The notes beneath the pieces are model-generated. The model made no database searches and was not told the origin of the DNA. It was given only the letters and a program-made list of their open reading frames with translations. Below, in pieces: positions 35,616 through 45,764 of a stretch of 64,000 nt of DNA. Made by a program: the position numbers and the translations under genes. The DNA is taken from the NCBI RefSeq assembly GCF_032452875.1, contig NC_083890.1:45134483-45198482 (forward strand), given 5' to 3'. How positions within the stretch are numbered: position 1 is the stretch's first letter; every line of letters starts with the position of its first letter. The stretch comes from Bos javanicus. Lineage: Eukaryota; Chordata; Mammalia; Artiodactyla; Bovidae.

Positions 35616-36769
35616 CTGGCGAGAGAGGAGACGACACGTTCACTCCCGAGGCTCGCTGCAGGGCTGCCGCCTGGGCTCGCCTTCCCGGGAGCCAGACAGC
35701 AAGCCACCAGGCATTCTCATTCTACAGTTCTCTGCGAAAGAGTTTCCATGCGACTGGTACAAGTTACACTCTACCATACCACATTCACCCACAAAACCGA
35801 ATAACAGGCTTTTCAATTCGACTGCAAAATATGTATTTATGGTATACGCTGCTTACTTGACACAAGATATGTTCATAAAAAAATGAATCACTCATTAATC
35901 TCTCAGCTGGGTGTTGACTCGGCCAGATCCCATCAGCACTTTTAAAAACATATGACACAATATATTGATGATTATAAATAATAATATAGAAAAACCACAC
36001 AATATAATTTCTAAATTATTCAAGAAAAAGTTAATATTAAAGAAATTTTTATTTCTTTCAGTAAAATGAATTCTTAAACGTCATAAATAATATCAGAATT
36101 TTGAATAATGTACTTTACAATCTACCGTATAAAATGGTTTAAGTATTTGAATAAAACTGTAAAATTATCTGGAGACTACTATTTTGACATCTAATAAAAG
36201 TGGGAGATGAACCTGACATCTGTTTTAGGAAAATGCTTTAGATATCAGGCACTTCTGAGAATGAGAGACTCTCGGGCACCTTAGTGCCCTGAGGCTCTGG
36301 CTCAATACTTTCATCTTACTGCTACAGTATATATAATGGGATCTAAGAGTCTGACTTTAAAAGTACACTCAGAAATCATAAAAGGAGGAAACGTTTAAAC
36401 TACGGTTATGGCATTGAACAGGTTGAGAAGGCCTTAAAACTTTTGTCTGGAAAAAACTGTCTATATATTCCTAGAATGGTCAAACAAAAGGAAAGAAGAA
36501 CAGAAATGTTATTTGAAGACACTTGAATTAAATCATTTGAGATAGAAATCTACTCACAAAAATTAGCTAAGAATTAATTCCATAGTTCACCTAAATTTTC
36601 CAAATAAAAATTATTATAGTCCTCTATTGAAGATACAAATAGGAAAAGCAAATTATTAATTTAAGCCAAGGGCTTTCGTATACATATTTTAAAGAAAGAA
36701 ATTAAAATGCATAGTATATTTATAGTATATATGTAACTTGTCAGAAAATTTACAAATATCATCTTAAAT

Positions 36770-36925
36770 ATCATACCACTCCTGAGTATTATCACTTAAT
36801 TTAAAGATGAAAAAAAGAGAGGTTCAGAGAGTTTCAGTTACTAGTCCAAGAAAATACATTTAAGTATAGAGCTGGAATTTCAATCCAGGTTAGTCTGGCT
36901 ATAAATCTCCAAATCATTCTATTTT
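36770..36925 (+). mobile_element. MIR SINE, diverged
   Basis: 'aagatgaaaaaaagagaggt', 'gttactagtccaag' and 'gtatagagctggaatttcaa' follow the MIR order, with substantial divergence. Confidence 0.65.
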
Positions 36926-37071
36926 ACATTTACACCAAGTGAAAAAATAGAATAAGAAATTCAGTAACTGATAATTACATCAATATTAAATAAAATTCCT
37001 AGGAGCACCAACATTTATTCAATCAAGTAGAAAACTTCACTAGTGTAATTGGTCATATCCTTGAATTTTAA

Positions 37072-37190
37072 TTTTTTTTTTGGCTACACAATGCAGCATG
37101 CAGGAATTCAGTTCCCCAACCAGGGATCAAACTCAAACCCTCTGCAATGGAAGTGGGGAGTCTTAACCACCAGACCACCAGGGAAGCCCT
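37072..37190 (-). mobile_element. CHR-type SINE
   Basis: Minus-strand tRNA-Glu SINE: T-run, 'ggctacacaatgcagcatgc', 'ccccaaccagggatcaaact' and the reversed head 'ccaccagggaagccc'. Confidence 0.88.
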
Positions 37191-37374
37191 ATCCTCAAAT
37201 TTTAGAATTGGATAACAACCTGAAAAAAATTTAAATATCTTAGGCTTCTTTGTTATCAGAAAATATGTTAAAATAAACCTGAGAAATACTGTTTTCACTT
37301 TGGATTTTCCCTAGTTTTCCATGACTATCTTCAATTTTAAAAACCGCAATTTGGCCTCCATTCTCCAGCACTAA

Positions 37375-37565
37375 ATTCCCCTGGTGGCTCAGATGGTAAA
37401 GAATCCGCCTGCAATGCAGGAGACGTGGGTTCGATCCTTGGGTTAGGAAGATCCCCTGGAGGAGGGAACGGTAACCCATTCCAGTATTCTTGCCTGGAGA
37501 AGCCCCACAGACAGAGGAGCCTGGCGGGCGACAGTCCATGGGGTCACAAAGAGACTGAGCAACTA
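37375..37565 (+). mobile_element. Bov-tA SINE
   Basis: Plus-strand Bov-tA with an intact-looking B-box region ('gggttcgatccttggg'). It lies head-on to the BOV-A2 at 37625-37887. Confidence 0.9.
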
Positions 37566-37624
37566 AAAAGAAAAAAAATTTCAAAAATGATCCAAGAGGT
37601 GAAAAACATAAGCTCAGGCTGCCT

Positions 37625-37887
37625 GCTGCTGCTGCTGCTAAGTTGCTTCAGTCGTGTCCTACTCTGTACGACCCCAGACGGCAGCCCACCAGGCTCCTCT
37701 GTCCCTGGGATTCTCCAGGCAAGAATACTGGAGTGGGTTGCCATTGCCTTCTCCAATGCATGAAAGTGAAAAGTGAAGTCGCTCAGTCGTGCCTGACTCT
37801 TCTCGACCCCATGGACTGCAGCCTATCAGGCTCCTCCATCCATGGAATTTTCCAGGCAAGAGTACTGGAGTGGGGTGCCATTGCCTT
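37625..37887 (-). mobile_element. BOV-A2 dimeric SINE with 12-bp target duplication
   Basis: Minus-strand dimer with a short (AGC)n tail. The 12-bp direct repeat 'ctcaggctgcct' flanks it at 37613-37624 and 37888-37899, which fixes the insertion boundaries. Confidence 0.95.
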
Positions 37888-37939
37888 CTCAGGCTGCCTG
37901 GGAAGTACCAAATATTTAATTCCAACAACTCATGCTTAT

Positions 37940-38150
37940 ATAAGGTTAGGAACATGGATTTTGGAGTTAGACTTGTGGGTTAAAATCCGAGCTCACTTAT
38001 TAGTAGCTGTGTGACAATGAGCAATCACCTAACCTCTCTGTGCCTCATTCCCTCAAATGTAAAATGGGTGGGTATGAAGAGTAAGAGATAATATTTGGAA
38101 AGTATTTAGAACAGTGTCTGGCCCTACTATGTACTCCAACTTTTGATTAG
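37940..38150 (-). mobile_element. MIR SINE
   Basis: Well-recognisable reverse MIR: 'ttattagtagctgtgtgaca', 'caatcacctaacctctctgt' and 'aatgtaaaatgggtgggtat'. Confidence 0.85.
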
Positions 38151-38202
38151 TAGTTGTCTAAGTAGTACATGATAAATGAATTTCCAATCAGTGATTCATC
38201 AT

Positions 38203-39470
38203 TCAATCAGTTCAGTTCAGTCACTCAGTCATGCTCGACTCTTTGTGACCCCATGAACCGCAGCACGCCAGGCCTCCATGTCCATCAACAACTCCCGGAG
38301 CTTACCCAAACTCATATCCATCGAATCAGTGATGCCATCCAACCATCTTATCCTCTGTTGTCCCCTTCTCCTCCCACCTTCAATCTTTCCCAGCATCAGG
38401 GTCTTTTCCAATGAGTCAGTTCTTCACATCAGGTAGTCAAAGGATTGGAGTTTCAGCTTCAGCATCAGTCCTTCCAATGAATATTCAGGACTGATCTCCT
38501 TTAGGATGGACTGGTTGGATCTCCTTGCAGTCCAAGGGACTCTCAAGAGTCTTCTCCAACATCACAGCTCAAAAGCATCAATTCTTCGGTGCTCAGCTTT
38601 ATAGTCCAACTCTCACATCCATACATGACCACTGGAAAAACCACAGCTTTGACTAGACGGACCTCTGTTGGTAAAGTAATGTCTCTCCTTTTTAATATGC
38701 TGTCTAGATTTGGTCATAGCTTTTCTTCCAAGGAGCAAGCATCATTTAACTTCATGGCTGCGGTCACCATCTGCAATGATTTTGGAGCCCAAAATACAGT
38801 CTCACTGTTTCACTGTTTCCCCATCTATTTGCCATGAAGTAATGGGACAAGATGCCATGATCTTAGTTTTCTGAATGTTGAGTTTTAAGCCAACGTTTTC
38901 ACTCTCCTTTTTCATTTTCATCAAGAGGCTCTTTAGTTCTTCTTTGCTTTCTGCCATAAGGGTGGTATCATCTGCATATCTGAGGTTACTGATATTTCTT
39001 CCAGCAATCTTGATCCCAGCTGGTGCTTCATCCAGCCCAGCGTTTCTCATGATGTACTCTGCATATCAGTTAAATAAACAGTGTGACAATATACAGCCTT
39101 GACATACTCCTTTCCCTATTTGGAACCACCTCTGTTGTTCCACGTCCAGTTCTAACTATTGCTTTCTGACCTGCATCCAGATTTCTCAAGAGGCAGGTCA
39201 GGTGGTCTGACATTGCCATCTCTTTAAGAATTTTCCACAGTTTGTTGTGATCCACACGGTCAAAGGCTTTGGCGTAGTCAATAAAGCAAAAGTAGATGTT
39301 TTTCTGGAACTCTCTTGCTTTTTTGATGATCCAGCAGATATTTGCAATTTGATCTCTGGTTCCTCTGCCGTTTCTAAATCCAGCTTGAACATCTGGAAGT
39401 TCATGGTTCACGTACTATTGAAGTCTGGCTTGGAGAATTTTGAGCATTTCTTTGCTAGCAAGTAAGATGA
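38203..39470 (-). mobile_element. BovB (RTE) LINE 3' half
   Basis: 5'-truncated BovB of about 1.27 kb on the minus strand. Broken minus frames contain the reverse-transcriptase core: 'FIDYAKAFDRVDHNKLWKIL' (motif A) at 39070-39411, and 'NLRYADDTTLMAESKEELK' with the YADD catalytic motif at 38802-39050. Frame changes and stops separate them, so the copy is inactive. Confidence 0.95.
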
Positions 39471-40288
39471 ATGTTGTATGGAACAACTGATAGCCATTTG
39501 GAAGAAATAAATCTAGGTCCCTATTTCACACCACTCCCCAAAGTAAATTTCAGATGGATTAAAAAACTAGTTGTTAAAAACAAATAAATAAAATGAATTT
39601 CCCTTGGAAGGTTGTACTGTTCAAGGAAAAGCTTAACACAACCGTAAATAATCCACTTTTCTTTATACTTTCAAGAACAGAGGGTAAGATCTTCAAGACT
39701 ATGATGTTAAGAGTAGAAAACCCAGTGTAAAACTCCAGTTTCCAAAATCAAGGGAGACACTGTAGTGTTATACAGAAAATAAAATGAAGAACCATATTCC
39801 TCCCTGTGGATGATCAGGAACCAGTGTGTGAGTCACAGCTTCCCCCTGAAGGCAGCACCGCACAGCAGTTCCACCGCACTGCATCACTGCGAGACCCGAA
39901 GCACTAGCCAGAGAGGACCGCTCCCGTGGGACTCTTCAGCAAAATGATCACAAAGAAGACAATTTTGTGTGCCTATTAAATGGTTTTGGAAGCTGCTATT
40001 AAATACTGAGCAGACAGGAAGCAGTATTTACAAAATATATGTAGATTATAAAATTAAAGCCAACAGCTGCCCAAGTACCATCATCCAACTGTACACAGGA
40101 ACGTTACTGTTTTACGTGAGGCTCCCACGGACTCCCCTGTCACACCCCAATTCCTCCCAAGTTTGGTTTTCATCATTCCTTTGCTTTTCTTCAGCATTAC
40201 CACCTGCCTATATCCTCAGATATTACTGAATTTTTTAAATAAGCAAATTTTATATAAATTGATACTCTAAGTATTTTGGAATTTTTGG

Positions 40289-40497
40289 CTGTTTGTGGCT
40301 CAGATGGTAAAGAATCCACCTGCAATGTGGGAGACCTAGGTTCAGTCCCTGGGTTGGGAAGATCCCCTGGAGGAGGACATGGCAACTCACTCCAGTATTC
40401 TTGCCTGGAGAATCCCATGGACAGAGCCTGTAGCCTGGTGGGCTACAGTCCATAGGGTTGCAAAGAGTTGGACACGACTGAGCAACTAAGCACAGCA
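40289..40497 (+). mobile_element. Bov-tA SINE
   Basis: Plus-strand Bov-tA with a small insertion in the 'cagagcctgtagcctggtgg' segment, where a short motif is duplicated. Confidence 0.9.
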
Positions 40498-40509
40498 CAT
40501 ATGTCAGGA

Positions 40510-41200
40510 AATTATCCAGGCTGTTGTATAATATGGAGCTGTAATTCATACATTTCCACTGTTGTGCAGAATTCTAAGTATGGATATACCACAACCTATT
40601 TTTCCATTTTAATGTGGATGACACTGTTTCTAATCCTTAACAATGACAAACCCTGCTTCTGTGAACATCCTTGTAACATGACCCCCAGCACACATACTAA
40701 ATCGAGTTTCCCTATAACATGTGGGTATGCCTGTTATGGCATTTTCAACTTTACTAGGTAATGCCAACTTGTTCCAAAGTATTTGAACCAATTTATATTC
40801 CATTTACTCCATATCCTCAGGAGCAGCTGATATCTTTAAAAACACTTTTTTTTTTTTTTTTGTCAATCTGGGTAAGAGATGTTATCTCTGCAATTAATTT
40901 GTGTTCCCCTGATATTTAATGTCACAGAGCTTTTCCTCATATATCATTCAAATTTGACCATTAGGGTTTCTACTTTTACGAAATGCTTGGCATATCTTTT
41001 ATGCATTTTTCTACTGGACTGTCACTTTCTTATTTGATTCATAGGGTTTTTAAAAACATAGTTTGGATATTAATCTATTGACATTTATATAAGCTAACAA
41101 ATGTCTTACCCCAACTTGTGCTTTAGTTTTCACTCTTGTTAAGGTATATTTTGCTGAACAATAGCCAGCTGAAAAAGTACAAATATTGTGATCCTTATTT
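40510..41200 (-). mobile_element. Probable old L1 fragment (minus)
   Basis: The 'tcctcaggagcagctgatat' and 'tttccattttaatgtggatg' phrases resemble reversed, highly diverged L1 3' sequence. Divergence prevents a family call. Confidence 0.4.
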
Positions 41201-41311
41201 TCTTGGTGAAATATATGCAAGAATGAAGAGGGTAGAAGTATAATAGGGTGCATGAAATAAATGAAACATGTTTGGAATGGCCACTGTGAACAATGGCAGA
41301 AGGTATCAGCT

Positions 41312-41596
41312 GCTGCTGCTGCTGCTGCTGCTGCTAAGTCGCTTCAGTCGTGTCTGACTCTGTGCGACCCCATAGACGGCAGCCTACCAGGCTCCCCCAT
41401 CCCTGGGATTCTCCAGGCAAGAACACTGGAGTGGGTTGCCATTTCCTTCTCCAATGCGTGAAAGTGAAAAGTGAAAGTGAAGTCGCTCAGTCGTGTCCGA
41501 CTCTTAGCGACCCCACGGACTGCAGCCTACCAGGCTCCTCTGCCCATGGGATTTTCCAGGCAAGAGTACTGGAGTGGGGTGCCATTGCGTTCTCTG
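41312..41596 (-). mobile_element. BOV-A2 dimeric SINE with 13-bp target duplication
   Basis: Minus-strand dimer bounded by the perfect 13-bp repeat 'gaaggtatcagct' at 41299-41311 and 41597-41609. Its tail has become a nine-unit GCT run (41309-41335), overlapping the left duplication. It is little diverged and therefore young. Confidence 0.95.
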
Positions 41597-42569
41597 GAAG
41601 GTATCAGCTAGAAATAAGTAAAGATTCCCCAAAGCATTAAGGAGCTAGAGAAGACTGGTATAGCAAAGATGAAGTGGAGAAAACAATTCTGCTGAATTTT
41701 TTAAATGGTTTAAAAAAATCAAAAGAAGAGTATTATTTCATGATACATGAAAATTATATGAAATTCAAATTTCAATGTCCATAAACAAAGTTTCATTGGC
41801 ATACACCCACAGTCATTTCTGATACTGAACTATCTTTGCATTTCCAGGATAACATTTTTTTTCAAACTTTAAACTTCTTGTTTCGAATTGGAGCAGAGGG
41901 ATTAGCAATGCTGTGGTCGTTTCAGGTGAACAGTGAAGGTCCTGAGCAGTACATATACAAGCATCCATTCTTCCCCAAACTCCCCTCCCACCTAGGCTGG
42001 CACCTAACACTGAGTAGAGACCCACGTGCTGTACAGTAGGTCCTGGTTGGTAGGATAATATTCTTGAAGCAAATGAACCTATACTTTTCCATTTTTCTGT
42101 AGTCTTCATCTTGTTTAGCAAAAAGATTACAATGATTCAGCAAACATGCTGTGCACAGCTTTTAACCTTTCCATTTTCTGCAATAATCTGGATAAATAGG
42201 AACTGTTCCCAGAAAATCTGGTAGAACTCATCTGTAAACCTCATTTGAGACTGGACTTCTTTCAGGGAGGAGGGATCTTCAATATTTCAACTGTTTAACA
42301 ATATTTATTGTATTACTCATATTTTCTATTTCTTCTTATGCCAATTTTAACAATTTATATTTAGGAATATATAGCTGTGTATAAAACTGCTATTTTTATA
42401 ATTCTTTATTCTACCTTTATTGTCAAGCCTGTAGTTATTTCTTCTATTTTATCCCACATTTTATTTCTCTGTCTTAACTATTTTAGAGCTAAGGCAGAAA
42501 TATATTCGGCTTATTATCTCTCTAGAAAATTAGTTTTTTGCTTTGTTATTAATCTTTCATAAACTTTAC

Positions 42570-43200
42570 TTAAAAAACAGCAATTCTTTATACTAATAAA
42601 ACTAAACAACATAATTTAAAAAAATACCATGTACAACAACATTAATGTAATAAGGGTTTAGGAATTAACTTAATCAAAATGTATAACTCTCCTATTGGGA
42701 GAAGAAAAAACTTTGAAACTCTAACAAAAGAACCAGAAAATGATCTGAACAAATGGGGATATATTACATGTTCTTGGGTGGAATAATTTAATATGTCAAT
42801 TCTTCCCAAATTAACCTCTACCTTGTATTAAATCCCCACAAAAATCACAGTTATACTTTTTGAGGAATTCAGTAGACATATTCTAAAATTTATATGAAAG
42901 AATAAAGGTCCATAAATAGTTATGTGAACTTTGATAAAGAAAAAAATGAGGGACCAGCTCTACCAGATATTAAGAAACAGTACAAAACAGGAGAGATAAA
43001 AAATGAGACCTTGCTGAAACAACAGCTAAAAGGACTAAAAAAATCAGAACAGAGTTCAGAGACAGATCCATGTACCTTGAGAACATAGTATACAACAAAA
43101 GATGGATCAATGGATGGATTTTTTTTTAGAATGTAGTAAAAATTGACTTACTCTGTGGAAGGAAAAAAAAAAACAAACCTGAAATCCTACCTAATTCCAA
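42570..43200 (+). mobile_element. Old L1 ORF2 fragment (plus)
   Basis: Phrases such as 'tgatctgaacaaatggggat', 'tattacatgttcttgggtgg' and 'atgagggaccagctctacca' are diverged L1 ORF2 sequence, without an open frame. Confidence 0.6.
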
Positions 43201-43311
43201 AAATGAAGACAGACTCTAAACCAGAAGGCAGATTATGACCTGAATGTTCAACATCTGCCTTTGCAAATAAAGTTTTACTGGAAGAAACCACGCCCATTCA
43301 TTTACTGGTAA

Positions 43312-44542
43312 CTATGACAACTGCACCCATCTCACACGCTAGCAAAGTAATGCTCAAAATTCTCCAAGCCAGGCTTCAGCAATACATGAACCGTGAACTT
43401 CCAGATGTTCAAGCTGGTTTTAGAAAAGGCAGAGGAACCAGAGATCAAATTGCCAACATCCACTGGATCATGGAAAAAGCAAGAGAGTTCCAGAAAAACA
43501 TCTATTTCTGCTTTATTGACTATGCCAAAGCCTTTGACTGTGTGGATCACAAGAAACTGTGGAAAATTCTTCAAGAGATGGGAATACCAGACCACCTGAC
43601 CTGTCTCTTGAGAAACCTATAGGCAGATCAGGAAGCAACAGTTATAACTGGACATGGAACAACAGACTGGTTCCAAATAGGAAAAGGAGTACGTCAAGGC
43701 TGTATACTGTCACCCTGCTTATTTAACTTATGCAGCGTACATCATGAGAAACACTGGGCTGGAAGAAGCACAAGCTGGAATCAAGATTGCCGGGAGAAAT
43801 ATCAATAACCTCAGATATGCAGATGACACCAACCTTATGGCAGACAGTGAAGAGGAACTAAAAAGCCTCTTGATGAAAGTAAAAGAGGAGAGTGAAAAAG
43901 TTGGCTTAAAGCTCAACATTCAGAAAACTAAGATCATGGCATATGGTCCCAGCACTTTATGGGAAATAGATGGGGAAACAGTGGAAACAGTGTCAGACTT
44001 TATTTTTTGGGCTCCAAAATCACTGCAGATGGTGACTGCAGCCATGAAATTAAAAGACGCTTACTCCTTGGAAGGGAAGTTATGACCAACCTAGACAGCA
44101 TATTCAAAAGCAGAGACATTAGTCTGTCAACAAAGGTCCATCTAGTCAAGGCTATGGTTTTTCCAGTGGTCATGTATGGATGTGAGAGTTGGACTGTGAA
44201 GAAAGCTGAGCGCCAAAGAATTGCTGCTTTTGAACTGTGGTGTTGGAGAAGACTCTTGAGAGTCCCTTGGACTGCAAGGAGTTCCAACCAGTCCATTCTA
44301 AAGGAGGTCAGCCCTGGGTGTTCTTTGGATGCTGAAGCTGAAACTCCAGTACTTTGGCCACCTCATGCAAAGAGTTGACTCACTGGAAAAGACTCTTATG
44401 CTGGGAGGGATTAGGGGCAGGAGGAAAAGGGGACAACAGACGATGAGATGGCTGGATGGCATCACCGACTTGATGGACGTGAGTTTGAGTGAAGTCCGTA
44501 AGAGTCGGACACGACTGAGCGACTGAACTGAACTGAACTGAT
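43312..44542 (+). mobile_element. BovB (RTE) LINE 3' half
   Basis: Plus-strand BovB of about 1.23 kb. The first open part (43314-43622) covers the region before and through motif A ('CFIDYAKAFDCVDHKKLWKI') and ends at a TAG. The next (43744-44085) has 'RYADDTNLMADSEEELKSLL' with the YADD motif, and the frame at 43959-44378 continues to the C-terminal part. A deletion near 44490 removes part of the extreme 3' end before the 'actgaactgaactgaactga' tail. Confidence 0.95.
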
Positions 44543-45476
44543 GGCTGTTTTTAAGTCCTAATGGCAGAGCTGGAGAGTTGTGACAGAGACCATCTAGCCT
44601 GCAACATTTAAAACAGTTATTATCTGGCCTTTCAAGAAAAGTTTTGCTCAGTCCTGCTCTCGATAAAGACTTTACTACCAAGGTAAAACTATAAAATTAA
44701 CAAAACACAATATATCAGAGTATCTTTTGACCTTAGTGTGGGGGAGAACATAAATAAAATTATGAATTATAAACCACAGGCAAAAAACTCTTTAAGCTGG
44801 TTACACAGAATAAGAATTTCTACTCAATGAACAGTATCATGGATGAAGGCACTGCTAAAAGACAAAGAAGTTATTTGAGAAGTACAAAACCAACAGGACA
44901 CCAATGTATCTAAGAAACATCTATCATTTAATAAGAACAAGGACCCCAAAAGAAAAGCACAGAATTAAAAGTAGCAATTTGCAGGGAAAAAAACTAAATA
45001 TATAATAAGAATAGAAAGAGATGTTCAAATACATTAGTAATCAGAGAAATGCAAATCAAACCAACAAAGAGATGTCACTAATTTAGCCCTCAGACTTGCT
45101 AAAATTAGACAGCAACACAATGCCAAGCAATGGCATTATATAGAAACCCATTTCCTCCCAATTCTGGTATTAACTATCAGTACTAACTAAAATGAAAATT
45201 CACCCTATCCTGGAAATAAACATCTAAGAGGTAGTAAAATATAATAGTTACGTATCTACATTCAGTCAGTCATCATTTTGCTGAATGGAATATATAGCTG
45301 TGACTGTGCTAGCGCTCACAAAATGCATTTAAGAAAATAAATGCAGGTAAATATTCACATTGGATAGTCTTCTTAATTCAAGTGTTTGCAGGTCAGAAAA
45401 TTAGCCAGAAGAAATTTGTATGTTTCATTGTCAACCTGGATACAAGTTTTTACTCGAAATTGTGTCACACATATTT

Positions 45477-45682
45477 GTGATAGTCACTCAGTCATGTCCA
45501 ACTCTTCGTGACCCCATGGAGTGTAGCCCATGGGCTCTTCTATCCATGGAATTCTCCAGGCAAATACTGGAGTGGGCTGCCATTCCCTTCTCCAGGGGCT
45601 CTTCCCAACCCAGGGATCAAACCCCACTCTCCTGCATTGCAGGCAAATTCTTTACAGTTTGAACCACCAAGGGAGCCCAGAC
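45477..45682 (-). mobile_element. Bov-tA SINE
   Basis: Minus-strand Bov-tA with 'tagtcactcagtcatgtcca' at the start and the tRNA-like head 'gaaccaccaagggagccc' at the end. It lies about 70 bp before the full-length L1. Confidence 0.9.
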
Positions 45683-45750
45683 ATATTTGTAAGGAATTTT
45701 AAATATAACAGTTTCTAAAATCATTAGTTTGTTTTATTCTTGACTGAGTT

Positions 45751-45764
45751 GAAAGTAATACATA
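45751..45764 (+). repeat. L1 target-site duplication, left copy
   Basis: 'gaaagtaatacata' immediately before the L1 5' end. It is repeated perfectly at 54324-54337 after the poly(A) tail. Confidence 0.95.

Noticed and set aside
35453..35707. 84-codon minus-strand frame over TMEM170B exon 3
   Set aside because: It is a shadow in another frame. The true frame enters from the acceptor at 35615 and stops at 35487.
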